DNA from: Enterococcus_E cecorum_C
Lineage (GTDB): Bacteria > Bacillota > Bacilli > Lactobacillales > Enterococcaceae
DNA length: 64,000 nucleotides
Assembly: GCF_052119425.1 (NCBI RefSeq)
Contig: NZ_JBQKFH010000012.1
Location: forward strand, 1-64,000
Reading direction: 5' to 3'
Notes under the pieces: model-generated
What the model saw: the letters and a program-made list of their open reading frames with translations, nothing else
What the model was told of the DNA's origin: nothing
Database searches by the model: none
In this document: piece by piece, positions 1 to 7,707 of the stretch
How the letters are laid out: each line of letters opens with the position of its first letter
Position numbering within the stretch: position 1 is the stretch's first letter
Made by a program: the position numbers and the translations under genes

Positions 1-53
1 AGCTAAGTATGCATTAACAACTTTCTTTTTTAGTTCATAACTGTATTTAGCCA
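1..53 (-). CDS. IS3-family transposase OrfA, N-terminal 18 codons only
   Basis: The minus strand from ATG at 51-53 encodes MAKYSYELKKKVVNAYLA and continues past the left edge. This is the typical opening of the helix-turn-helix OrfA of IS3-family elements, which binds the terminal repeats and is normally fused to OrfB by programmed -1 frameshifting. An SD (GGAGG, complement at 66-70) sits 12 nt upstream. That SD lies inside an inverted repeat that can mask it in read-through RNA. Only the start is present, so it is not possible to tell whether the transposase is intact. Confidence 0.7.
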
Positions 54-60
54 TAAAAAT

Positions 61-108
61 ACCGACCTCCAATTGTTAGATTTTATGGTCTAACTTTTGG
101 GGGTCGGT
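61..108 (-). promoter_or_regulatory. Inverted repeat at the IS end that can hide the transposase SD
   Basis: Positions 61-80 and 89-108 are inverted copies matching at 17 of 20 bases, with an 8-nt loop. On the minus strand the 3' arm carries the GGAGG ribosome-binding site of OrfA. An RNA that enters the IS from outside, such as nrd read-through, would fold and block it. RNA started inside the arm would not. This protection is known for IS10, IS50 and IS200; its use here is inferred. Confidence 0.6.
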
Positions 109-128
109 ACAAAGCTGTCTATTTTTTT

Positions 129-1091
129 TTACATACCGATGAGATAATCTTCGTCTTTCATTGCTTCGACAGTACCTAAAAGATAACCATTGCCGACTTG
201 CGAGAAGAAATCATGATTACTTGTACCTGTTGAGATACCATTCATAACGATTGGATTGACATCATTTGCCGTATCTGGGAAGAGTGGATCTTGTCCTAAG
301 TTCATCAATGCTTTATTGGCATTATAACGTAGGAAAGTTTTGACCTCGTCTGTCCAGCCTAATTCATCATAAAGTTCTTCTGTATAGCGTTCTTCGTTTT
401 CGTATAATTCATAAAGTAAATCATACATCCAATCACGTAAGCGTTCTTGTTCTTCAGCAGATAATTCATTAAAACCTAATTGGAATTTATAGCCGATATA
501 AGTGCCATGTACGGACTCATCACGGATAATTAATTTAATAATTTCCGCTACGTTTGCTAATTTATTGTTTCCTAAGTAGTAAAGTGGTGTATAAAAACCT
601 GAATAGAAAAGGAAAGTTTCCAAAAAGACGCTGGCTACTTTCTTTTCTAGCGCCGTGCCATTTTTATAGATTTCATTAATGCGTTCGGCTTTTTTTTGTA
701 AATAGGGATTCGTATTTGTCCATTCGAATATTTCTTCAATTTCAGACTTGGTATTCAAAGTACTAAAAATAGAAGAGTAGCTTTTCGCGTGTACAGATTC
801 CATAAACTGAATATTATTCAACACGGCTTCTTCGTGTGGGGTACGAGCATCTTTGCGCAAGTGCTCCATGCCGCTTTCTGATTGGACTGTATCTAAAAGG
901 GTCAACCCACCAAATACATGGCCTACTGTTGTCTTTTCTAATTCAGAAAGTCCACGCCAGTCATCTAAGTCGTTGGATAAAGGAATACGTGTATCTAGCC
1001 AGAATTGTTCTGTTAATTTTTCCCAAGTCGATTTATCGATAATGTCTTCAATTTCATTCCAGTTAATCGCTGCATAATAAGTTTCTGCCAT
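129..1091 (-). CDS. nrdF: Class Ib ribonucleoside-diphosphate reductase, beta (radical) subunit NrdF
   Basis: NrdF holds the dimanganese or diiron tyrosyl radical that starts reduction of ribonucleotides to deoxyribonucleotides in NrdE. From ATG at 1091 the protein has 320 residues, the usual length. Metal ligands D67, E98, H101, E158, E192 and H195 and radical tyrosine Y105 are all present. The ATG at 1091 is chosen over an in-frame GTG at 1100 because AGGAG (1100-1104) lies 8 nt upstream of the ATG and overlaps the GTG. It is the last gene of nrdH-nrdE-nrdF. An IS end follows 18 bp after the stop, where the operon terminator would be expected. Confidence 0.96.
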   Translation of the reverse strand: MAETYYAAINWNEIEDIIDKSTWEKLTEQFWLDTRIPLSNDLDDWRGLSELEKTTVGHVFGGLTLLDTVQSESGMEHLRKDARTPHEEAVLNNIQFMESVHAKSYSSIFSTLNTKSEIEEIFEWTNTNPYLQKKAERINEIYKNGTALEKKVASVFLETFLFYSGFYTPLYYLGNNKLANVAEIIKLIIRDESVHGTYIGYKFQLGFNELSAEEQERLRDWMYDLLYELYENEERYTEELYDELGWTDEVKTFLRYNANKALMNLGQDPLFPDTANDVNPIVMNGISTGTSNHDFFSQVGNGYLLGTVEAMKDEDYLIGM

Positions 1092-1106
1092 TTTCTTCAC
1101 TCCTTT

Positions 1107-3266
1107 TTAGATGACACAACTTTCACATTGGTTACTACCGATTTCTTCTGCGTCATCTGTGAAAGTACGGATATAATAAATTGATTTAATTCCTTTATGG
1201 AAAGCATAATGACGTAAAATATTTAAATCACGTGTTGTTTGTTTGGTTGTCGTTTTCCATTCATATAGACCAGCTGGAATTTCTGAGCGCATAAATAGTG
1301 TTAAACTCATGCCTTGGTCGATATGTTGTTGCGCAGTGGCATATACATCAATTACTTTACGCATATCCATATCATAAGCAGAAGTGTAATATTTAATTGT
1401 GTCATTAGAAAGTAATGGGGCAGGATAATAAATCTTACCAATTTTCTTTTCTTGACGTTCTTCAATTAAACGGGTAATTGGATGTAAGCTCGCACTGGTA
1501 TCGTTAATATAAGAAATTGAACCATTTGGCGCAACTGCTAGGCGATTTTGATGATACATTCCATATTTTTGTACGAGTTGTGATAATTCAGCCCAAGCTT
1601 GTCCATCTGGAATAAAGATACCTTCAAATAAGGCTTTTACTTTTTCAGATTTTGGTTGGAATTGGCCGGTTACATATTTTTCAAAATAGCTACCATCGGC
1701 ATATTTTGATTTTTCAAAGTTATGGAAAGTTTGTTTGCGTTCTTTGGCAATTTGCATACTTTCATAAATGGTCCAGTAATTTAAAAGCATAAAGTAAATA
1801 TCGGTAAATTCAATGGACTCTTTTGAACCATATGCCATGTGATGTTTCGCAAAATAGGTGTGTAAGCCCATGGCACCTAAACCGATTGTATGACTTAAAG
1901 CATTCCCATTTTGAATTGAAGGAACGACATCGATATCTGAGGCATCAGTGACGTAGGTTAAGGCACGCGTCATCACACGAACAGATTTACCAAAGTCAGG
2001 ACTTTCCATTAAGTTGACGATATTGGTTGAGCCTAAGTTACAGCTAATGTCTGTACCTAAAACCTCAAATTCTTGTTTACCATTTAAAATAGAAGGTTGT
2101 TGAACTTGTAAAATTTCTGAACATAGATTACTCATGATAATTTTACCGTCAATTGGATTGGCACGATTGGCTGTATCTAAGTTTACGACATATGGATAAC
2201 CTGATTCTTGCTGTAATTTAGAGATTTCATTTTCTAAATCACGGGCTTTAATCTTGGTTTTACGAATATTAGGATTAGCCACTAGATTATCATATTCTTT
2301 TGTAATATCGATATAAGAGAATGGGACGCCGTATTCTCGTTCAATACTATATGGACTAAATAGATACATATCTTCATTTTTGCGTGTCAGCTCATAGAAT
2401 TTATCAGGCACCAATACACCTAATGAAAGGGTCTTGACGCGAATTTTTTCATCGGCATTTTCTTTTTTAGCTGATAAAAATTGGATAATATCTGGATGGA
2501 AGACATTTAGATAAACCACCCCAGCGCCTTGACGTTGACCAAGTTGGTTAGAGTAACTAAAACTATCTTCAAATAATTTCATTACTGGCATTACACCACT
2601 AGCCGCATTTTCATAACCCTTAATTGGGGCACCGGCTTCACGTAGGTTTGACAGTGTAATTCCGACACCACCACCGATACGTGATAATTGCAAGGCAGAG
2701 TTAATCCCACGTCCAATAGAGTTCATATCATCGGTAATTTGGATTAAAAAGCAACTCACTAATTCGCCACGACGTTTACGACCGGCATTTAAAAAGGAAG
2801 GTGTTGCAGGTTGATAACGTTGATGAATCATTTCATCGGCTAAATCTAAGGCTAATTCTTCATTACCATCTGCAAAATAAAGGGCATTAAAGGCGACGCG
2901 ATCTTCATAAGTTTCTAGATAAGTGGTCCCATCATTGGTTTTAAGGGCGTACTGAGAATAAAACTTATAAGCTGCCATAAATGATTTGAAACGGAAATTT
3001 TGCTCAAATAAATAGGTATATAGTTTCTCAATAAATGCTAAATCATATTTTGCTAAAAATTCGGTTTCAAGGTAATCATGTGTAGTTAAATAATCCAACT
3101 TTTCTTTAATAGTAGAAAAAGTCATCGTATTTGGTTTTACATTCTCTTCAAAAAATGCCTGCAGTGCTTCTTGATCTTTTTGAAGAGGAATTTGGCCATT
3201 CACTGGTCGATTAATTTCATTATTTAATTTAAAGTAACTGACATCTTTCAGTGCTTTTAAACTCAT
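1107..3266 (-). CDS. nrdE: Class Ib ribonucleoside-diphosphate reductase, alpha (catalytic) subunit NrdE
   Basis: NrdE is the catalytic subunit that converts NDPs to dNDPs. All key residues are visible in the 719 residues: the reducing cysteine pair C172 and C409, and the N380/C382/E384 radical site in the NLCSE motif. The C-terminal shuttle pair C714/C717 (CESC), which NrdH re-reduces, is also present. Only 15 bp separate it from nrdF, which shows co-transcription. A 115-bp gap on the nrdH side contains an intrinsic-terminator-like hairpin, so nrdEF may be expressed at a different level from nrdH. It is a complete, ordinary family member. Confidence 0.97.
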   Translation of the reverse strand: MSLKALKDVSYFKLNNEINRPVNGQIPLQKDQEALQAFFEENVKPNTMTFSTIKEKLDYLTTHDYLETEFLAKYDLAFIEKLYTYLFEQNFRFKSFMAAYKFYSQYALKTNDGTTYLETYEDRVAFNALYFADGNEELALDLADEMIHQRYQPATPSFLNAGRKRRGELVSCFLIQITDDMNSIGRGINSALQLSRIGGGVGITLSNLREAGAPIKGYENAASGVMPVMKLFEDSFSYSNQLGQRQGAGVVYLNVFHPDIIQFLSAKKENADEKIRVKTLSLGVLVPDKFYELTRKNEDMYLFSPYSIEREYGVPFSYIDITKEYDNLVANPNIRKTKIKARDLENEISKLQQESGYPYVVNLDTANRANPIDGKIIMSNLCSEILQVQQPSILNGKQEFEVLGTDISCNLGSTNIVNLMESPDFGKSVRVMTRALTYVTDASDIDVVPSIQNGNALSHTIGLGAMGLHTYFAKHHMAYGSKESIEFTDIYFMLLNYWTIYESMQIAKERKQTFHNFEKSKYADGSYFEKYVTGQFQPKSEKVKALFEGIFIPDGQAWAELSQLVQKYGMYHQNRLAVAPNGSISYINDTSASLHPITRLIEERQEKKIGKIYYPAPLLSNDTIKYYTSAYDMDMRKVIDVYATAQQHIDQGMSLTLFMRSEIPAGLYEWKTTTKQTTRDLNILRHYAFHKGIKSIYYIRTFTDDAEEIGSNQCESCVI

Positions 3267-3301
3267 CCGCTCACAACCTTTTTGTTTTTTTAATGAAACA
3301 T

Positions 3302-3338
3302 AAAAAAAGATTTGTAGTTATTTAGTAACATACAAATC
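3302..3338 (-). terminator. Terminator-like hairpin between nrdH and nrdE (possible attenuator)
   Basis: On the minus strand GATTTGTA (3331-3338) pairs with TACAAATC (3309-3316). An inner GTTA/TAAC extends the stem to about 12 bp with one bulge, and seven T residues follow (3302-3308). The stem is AT-rich and likely leaky. It lies inside the operon between the nrdH stop and the nrdE start, so it would trim transcription into nrdEF. Confidence 0.6.
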
Positions 3339-3381
3339 ATTCAATTATACATATGAATATAAATGATTTTAATCATTTTGT

Positions 3382-3603
3382 CTAGGCTAATAACTTCAAT
3401 TGATCTGGACGGAAACCAACAATTGTAGCTACGTCAGAAGTCACCACAGGAACGGTTTGAAATCCATTTTCTTTTAGCCAATCAATTGCTTCTGGTTGAA
3501 TGTCAATATTGATTTCTTCAAAGCTGATCTGATTTTGTGTTAAAAAGCGTTTTGCCATTTTACATTGCATACAATTATTTTTCGAAAATAGTTTAATACT
3601 CAT
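3382..3603 (-). CDS. nrdH: Glutaredoxin-like redoxin NrdH
   Basis: NrdH is the 73-residue electron donor of class Ib ribonucleotide reductase. It is reduced by thioredoxin reductase and reduces the C-terminal cysteines of NrdE. The redox motif CMQC is at residues 11-14, and the GFRPDQL segment typical of NrdH rather than ordinary glutaredoxins is near the C-terminus. SD GGAGG lies upstream of the ATG. It is the first gene of nrdHEF. The promoter lies directly upstream with two NrdR boxes beyond the -35. Confidence 0.95.
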   Translation of the reverse strand: MSIKLFSKNNCMQCKMAKRFLTQNQISFEEINIDIQPEAIDWLKENGFQTVPVVTSDVATIVGFRPDQLKLLA

Positions 3604-3634
3604 GACTGCTTCCTCCGTTAATCTTTATATCATT

Positions 3635-3662
3635 AGTATAATGCTCTTTGACGAAATGTCAA
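3635..3662 (-). promoter_or_regulatory. nrdHEF promoter
   Basis: On the minus strand TTGACA (complement at 3657-3662) and TATACT (complement at 3635-3640) are separated by 16 bp. Both are close to sigma-A consensus and lie just upstream of the nrdH SD and start. Confidence 0.75.
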
Positions 3663-3670
3663 CTATAAAA

Positions 3671-3718
3671 ACACAATATATAGTGGTTAGTTTTGTGGAT
3701 AAACACAATAGATAGTAT
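3671..3718 (-). promoter_or_regulatory. Tandem NrdR boxes upstream of nrdHEF
   Basis: Two 16-bp sequences, ACACAATATATAGTGG at 3671-3686 and ACACAATAGATAGTAT at 3703-3718, match the NrdR box pattern (acaCwAtATaTwGtgt). Their starts are 32 bp apart, about three helical turns, the standard spacing of paired NrdR boxes. The proximal box ends close to the -35. NrdR is the ATP/dATP-sensing repressor of ribonucleotide reductase genes. Its gene is not in this window. Confidence 0.85.
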
Positions 3719-3891
3719 TTCACAATAAAAATGTATACAAATGAATGTTTTGTATATTTTCATGAAAGCAATTCAATGGCTATTATTCTAAGTTTTCATT
3801 TTTCTTGCAGAATATTAAGTTGTGATTTTAAACTGTGGATATTCAAAAAATTGTATAGTCAGATTCACAAAATAAGTAAGAGTCATCCACA
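3694..3891. other. Cluster of DnaA-box-like 9-mers by the nrd promoter
   Basis: An exact DnaA box (TTATCCACA, minus strand) lies at 3694-3702, exactly between the two NrdR boxes. Single-mismatch versions lie at 3834-3842 (ATATCCACA, minus) and 3883-3891 (TCATCCACA, plus). DnaA control of ribonucleotide reductase is known for nrdAB in E. coli. For this class Ib operon it is only a possibility, because 9-mers of this kind also occur by chance in AT-rich DNA. Confidence 0.35.
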
Positions 3892-3990
3892 AGATATAGT
3901 GGAGTGTCAATTTGTCAAGCACAAGAAATATGAAACAAAAGAAAGATATGAAACATTTATCGGAAATCTAGCCTATCCTATTGACAAAAG

Positions 3991-4037
3991 AAAAAGACAA
4001 GTTATCCCTATGTGTTTATAAGGGAGAAAACTTGTCT
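3991..4037 (-). terminator. Intrinsic terminator of the TMEM175-type gene
   Basis: The inverted arms AGACAAGTT (3995-4003) and AACTTGTCT (4029-4037) are extended by TCCCT/AGGGA inside. On the minus strand they are followed by TTTTTCTTTT. The structure lies about 45 bp after the stop of the minus-strand gene at 4083. Confidence 0.8.
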
Positions 4038-4082
4038 AGTCAAATTAGTTATTCTATGATGCAATCTAATTCAAAGTAATAA

Positions 4083-4655
4083 TTATTTATATATTTTCTC
4101 AATTAGTGTATCCGGAATAATCCATAATAATGTGATACAGAATAATAATACGTAACTTGCAATCGGTGCGACAAAAGCTAGTAAAGCAGATAAGAGATAC
4201 GAGGCAATGGAAATCTTTGCTTTCAAATCGCGTCCAAATAGTTGTTTAATTAATGAATGTTCTTCATGGGTATCGAGGATGGCATTTTGCAATAGGTAAT
4301 AAGAAATAGCACACATAAATAAAACAAAGCCATACATAAATGTTGGGGCAGTTTTAAATAAATGCGCACCTAGCCAACTTGTCGTAACGGGTAAAAGGGA
4401 CATCCAAAATAGCCAATGTAAATTTAACCATAATATTTTACCAGAGACTTTCTCTAGAGTTGAGATTAAATGATGATGATTATTCCAATAAATACCTACA
4501 TATAAATAACTTAAAATATAGGCAAAAAAGGTAGGGGAAACTTCTTTGATTGCGTCAAAAGTAAAGTCTTTTGGCGTGTGTAATTCGAGTACCATAATTG
4601 TAATGATAATTGCTAACACACCATCGCTAAAAGCTTCCATTCGATTTTTTGGCAT
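4083..4655 (-). CDS. TMEM175-family (DUF1211) potassium-channel-like membrane protein
   Basis: The 190-residue protein is mostly hydrophobic, with about six membrane segments. It begins with the family signature RMEAFSDG at residues 5-12; the FSD motif of the first helix is the hallmark of TMEM175/DUF1211 proteins. Bacterial members form tetrameric K+-leak channels. Start ATG at 4655 is chosen because GGGAAGTG lies 7 nt upstream, and a start 13 codons earlier has no SD. It is monocistronic, divergent from feoAB and closed by its own terminator. The channel role comes from the family and no substrate evidence is visible here. Confidence 0.8.
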   Translation of the reverse strand: MPKNRMEAFSDGVLAIIITIMVLELHTPKDFTFDAIKEVSPTFFAYILSYLYVGIYWNNHHHLISTLEKVSGKILWLNLHWLFWMSLLPVTTSWLGAHLFKTAPTFMYGFVLFMCAISYYLLQNAILDTHEEHSLIKQLFGRDLKAKISIASYLLSALLAFVAPIASYVLLFCITLLWIIPDTLIEKIYK

Positions 4656-4754
4656 GAATAAACACTTCCCTATGATTAAAATTATCTTTTCCAAATTCCT
4701 TGATTATATTACAAAATATTTTATCTAAAAGCAAGATTTTTGTAATGAAGCAAT

Positions 4755-4839
4755 TTAGAATCATTCTTATTTTGTGAAACAAAGCACAAATCATTGACAT
4801 TTCAATGTTTTTGGCGTATCCTATTGATAATGATTCTCA
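4755..4839 (+). promoter_or_regulatory. feoAB promoter with Fur box
   Basis: TTGACA (4794-4799) and TATCCT (4817-4822) are 17 bp apart. Just downstream, TGATAATGATTCTCA (4825-4839) matches the 7-1-7 Fur consensus TGATAATNATTATCA at all but one fixed position. A weaker 7-1-7 dyad, TTAGAATCATTCTTA, lies upstream at 4755-4769. Iron-dependent Fur repression is the natural reading. Confidence 0.8.
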
Positions 4840-4872
4840 ATTGCAAAAATAGAAATGAAATTAGGTAACAAA

Positions 4873-5346
4873 ATGAATATATTACAAGCAAACATGCATC
4901 AGATATATGAAATTTCAAAGATTAAAACGGATGAAAAAGTAACCAAGCGTCTACAAGATTTAGGTATTGTTCCTAAAAGTGAAGTCGTCTTGATTCAATT
5001 ATCAAAAGAAAGTGGCGTCATTGTATTGAAAAATTCGCGCTTAGCATTGGCCACGGAAATATTATCACAAATTGAAATTACCGAAAAAAAGACACATGTG
5101 CAGTGGATTCCTTTAGATGAAGTGAAAATCGGTGAACGCGTGAAAGTGATTAGCATCCATGGAGAAGGTGCAGTAAAACGCCGCTTGATGGATATGGGTG
5201 TGACGAAAAATGTAGAAATCTTAGTACGCAAAGTTGCGCCTTTGGGAGATCCGATAGAAGTGGTTTTACGTGGCTATAATTTAAGTTTGCGAAAAGCTGA
5301 AGCAACATTAATTTTGGTGGAAAGACAGGTGAGTGCGGATGAATAA
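4873..5346 (+). CDS. feoA: FeoA with two tandem FeoA (SH3-like) domains
   Basis: FeoA is a small cytoplasmic partner of the ferrous iron transporter FeoB. This 157-residue version is twice the usual length because two FeoA domains are fused in tandem, roughly residues 1-75 and 78-157. The second carries the clear VKRRLMDMGV-type motif and the first a related VTKRLQDLGI. ATG 4873 is preferred to ATG 4855 because AGG lies at a usable distance upstream. The gene overlaps feoB by 8 nt, so translation is coupled. The Fur box upstream fits iron control. Confidence 0.9.
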   Translation: MNILQANMHQIYEISKIKTDEKVTKRLQDLGIVPKSEVVLIQLSKESGVIVLKNSRLALATEILSQIEITEKKTHVQWIPLDEVKIGERVKVISIHGEGAVKRRLMDMGVTKNVEILVRKVAPLGDPIEVVLRGYNLSLRKAEATLILVERQVSADE

Positions 5347-7486
5347 ACAGATTGCCTTAGTAGGAAATCCGAATAGTGGTAAGACGAGTACTTTTAATGT
5401 TTTAACTGGTTCTAATCAATCTGTGGGAAACTGGCCCGGGGTGACAGTCGAACGTAAATCAGGATTGTTAAAGCAAAATAAAACTATCTGTATTCAAGAC
5501 TTGCCAGGAATTTATTCTTTATCTTCTTATTCACCTGAAGAAGTCGTTGCTAGAGATTATCTATATACGAATGATGCAAGTGGCATTATTAATATTATTG
5601 ATGCTTCCAATTTAGAGCGCAATTTATATCTTACCTTGCAATTGATGGAATTCGGGTTACCGATGATTTTAGGCTTAAATATGATGGATATTGTCAAAAA
5701 ATCGGGCCAAAAACTGAATATTGAAAAATTAAGTTATGCTTTAGGGCTACCAGCTGTTGCGATGAGCGCATTGAAAAAGCAAGGAATGAAAGAATTGACA
5801 AAAGCATGCGAAAAAATGATTGCTAATCCTCAAATTGGCAATACGGTCACTTATGATGATCGTTTGGAAGCAGCCTTTAATGAAATTGCTAATATTATAG
5901 AAGGAAAAGTTTCTAAACAACATTTGCGTTTCATGACGATTAAACTTTTTGAACGTGATGAATTAGTCAATGCCCGACTAACGTTAACACCAGCAGAGCA
6001 AAAAGAAATTGCAGAAATCATTGAAATCACCGAAAAGATTTTTGATGATACAGCTGAAGCGATTGTGATAAATGAGCGTTATGAAGCGATTAGTCGAATT
6101 ACTGCACTGTGTCTAGTTAAGCATACGAGTTTTGAGTTAAGTTTTAGTGACAAGATTGATCGAGTAGTAACGAATCGCTTCCTAGCATTACCAATTTTTG
6201 CCTTTGTGATGTGGGCGGTTTACTATTTGTCTATTCAAACTGTCGGAACAATGGGGACTGATTGGATTAATGAGGTACTTTTTGGTCAGTGGGTTCCTGA
6301 TTGGACGACCAAAATTTTGGAAAGTTGGCAAGTGGCGCCTTGGATGCAGGGCTTGATTGTTGATGGGATTATCGCAGGTGTCGGAGCGGTGTTAGGCTTT
6401 TTACCCCAATTATTAGTGCTATTTTTCTGTTTAGCGATTTTGGAAGATTGTGGTTACATGGCTCGAATTGCTTTTGTTATGGACCGAATGTTGCGTCGTT
6501 TTGGCCTTTCAGGGAAATCATTTATCCCAATCTTGGTATCAACTGGTTGTGGGGTTCCGGGAGTAATGGCGACACGAACCATTGAAAGTGAAAAAGACCG
6601 CCGCTTAACAATTATGGTAACCACTTTTATGCCATGTTCTGCTAAGTTGCCAATTATTGGGTTAGTAGCCGGTGCTTTTTTCCCTCATCATAGTTGGGTC
6701 GCGCCATCAGCGTATTTTGTTAGCATCATTTCGATTATCTTATCGGCAATAAGTTTGAAAAAGACAAAACTATTTAGTGGAGAAGCGACACCATTTATTA
6801 TGGAATTGCCACCTTATCATTTTCCACAAATGGAGAATGTCTTTTTACAAATGATGCAACGTGGACATTCTTTTGTGAAAAAAGCAGGAACGATTATTTT
6901 TGCGACCAGTGTGCTTATCTGGTTTACAATGAATTTTAATTTCCGCTTACAAATGGTGGCTGCCAATCAAAGTATTTTGGCTAGTTTTGGTCATCTACTT
7001 GCTCCTTTATTTATTCCACTTGGGTGGGGCAATTGGCAAGGGGCCGTGGCTTCAATGACAGGTTTAATTGCCAAAGAAAATGTCATTAACACATTTGGTA
7101 TTTTATATAAAAATGCGAGTGAAGTCTCTGAAACCGGTAAAGAATTTTGGCAAGCCATGCATTTAGATTTTACGGCTGTTTCTGCCTATGCGTTCTTAAC
7201 TTTTAATTTACTTTGTGCACCCTGTTTTGCGGCAATTGGGGCGATTCATCGGGAAATGGCGAGTGTAAAGTGGACGTGGCTAGCCATTTTCTATCAATGT
7301 GGGTTTGCTTATGTGATCAGTATGATGATTTATCAGTTTGGTCATTTGTTCTTTGAAGGCGGAAGTTTAAACGTTTGGACTTGTCTTTCATTAATGGCTG
7401 CAGCTTATTTTGTCTATTTACTGATTAAACCAAATCATCAAAACAAACTCAACTTTGCAAAAGAAATGGTGGTGCATAAAGGATGA
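5339..7486 (+). CDS. feoB: Ferrous iron transporter FeoB
   Basis: FeoB imports Fe2+ across the membrane using an N-terminal G domain. Visible in 715 residues: P-loop GNPNSGKTS at 9-17, G3 DLPG at 54-57, G4 NMMD at 114-117, then a helical region and a C-terminal transport domain with two Gate regions (for example the CGVPGVMATR and MPCSAKLPI segments). ATG 5339 has AGGTGAG upstream and overlaps the feoA stop. An ATGA overlap links it to the small Cys-rich gene that follows. Confidence 0.97.
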   Translation: MNKQIALVGNPNSGKTSTFNVLTGSNQSVGNWPGVTVERKSGLLKQNKTICIQDLPGIYSLSSYSPEEVVARDYLYTNDASGIINIIDASNLERNLYLTLQLMEFGLPMILGLNMMDIVKKSGQKLNIEKLSYALGLPAVAMSALKKQGMKELTKACEKMIANPQIGNTVTYDDRLEAAFNEIANIIEGKVSKQHLRFMTIKLFERDELVNARLTLTPAEQKEIAEIIEITEKIFDDTAEAIVINERYEAISRITALCLVKHTSFELSFSDKIDRVVTNRFLALPIFAFVMWAVYYLSIQTVGTMGTDWINEVLFGQWVPDWTTKILESWQVAPWMQGLIVDGIIAGVGAVLGFLPQLLVLFFCLAILEDCGYMARIAFVMDRMLRRFGLSGKSFIPILVSTGCGVPGVMATRTIESEKDRRLTIMVTTFMPCSAKLPIIGLVAGAFFPHHSWVAPSAYFVSIISIILSAISLKKTKLFSGEATPFIMELPPYHFPQMENVFLQMMQRGHSFVKKAGTIIFATSVLIWFTMNFNFRLQMVAANQSILASFGHLLAPLFIPLGWGNWQGAVASMTGLIAKENVINTFGILYKNASEVSETGKEFWQAMHLDFTAVSAYAFLTFNLLCAPCFAAIGAIHREMASVKWTWLAIFYQCGFAYVISMMIYQFGHLFFEGGSLNVWTCLSLMAAAYFVYLLIKPNHQNKLNFAKEMVVHKG

Positions 7487-7638
7487 ATTTACCGACTTTC
7501 ATTTTATCTGTCTTGATTTTGGTTGCTGTTGTGCGTATTTTTTATCGGCAATTTCAAACAAAAGGGCATTGTGATCATTGTGAGAGTGAATGTGCCGTCA
7601 AACATTCGCTAAAATCAACTGACCAATCGACTAAATAA
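7483..7638 (+). CDS. FeoB-associated Cys-rich small membrane protein
   Basis: This 51-residue protein starts with one hydrophobic helix (about residues 4-20). A short tail follows with cysteines in CDHCESEC (residues 30-37). This pattern, placed directly after feoB, is that of the FeoB-associated Cys-rich membrane protein family, sometimes compared with FeoC. Its start overlaps the feoB stop as ATGA, so the two are translationally coupled. Binding of iron or an FeS cluster is suggested by the cysteines but not shown. Confidence 0.85.
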   Translation: MNLPTFILSVLILVAVVRIFYRQFQTKGHCDHCESECAVKHSLKSTDQSTK

Positions 7639-7660
7639 TTGTTAAATATTTAAACATTTT

Positions 7661-7704
7661 AAAAAAAGCAGTCTCCCAAAATAGTTTGGAAGGCTGCTTT
7701 TTTG
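7661..7704. terminator. Bidirectional terminator between feo and degV
   Basis: AAAAAAGCAG and CTGCTTTTTT flank a further paired segment (CCCAAA/TTTGGA) and a short loop, giving a stem with A/T tracts on both sides. It can end the feo transcript on the plus strand and the degV transcript on the minus strand. Confidence 0.85.
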
Positions 7705-7707
7705 AGA

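Larger units (their letters stand above)
1..111 (-). mobile_element. Left end of an IS3-family (IS150-group-like) insertion sequence, cut by the window edge
   Basis: The minus strand begins at about position 111 with an IS3-type terminal repeat starting TGTACCGACCCCC. It is followed by a leader, an SD (GGAGG) and the start of a transposase OrfA. The element runs off the left edge, so the second repeat, orfB and any target duplication cannot be seen. Its end lies only about 18 bp past the nrdF stop codon. It reads in the same direction as the nrd operon, so nrd transcripts can run into it. The family is inferred from the terminal sequence and the OrfA N-terminus. Confidence 0.75.
3604..4082. 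other. 479-bp gap between nrdH and the TMEM175-type gene: nrd control region and a terminator
   Basis: This stretch holds the nrdH promoter, two NrdR boxes, three DnaA-box-like sequences and, near 3995-4037, the terminator of the TMEM175-type gene. A 96-codon open frame on the plus strand (3731-4021) lacks an SD, resembles no known protein and runs into the terminator stem, so it is not called as a gene. No other feature is seen. Confidence 0.6.

Noticed and set aside
3731..4021. 96-codon open frame upstream of nrdH, plus strand
   Set aside because: No SD, no recognisable protein pattern, and its end lies in the stem of the terminator of the opposite-strand gene; the region is a control region.
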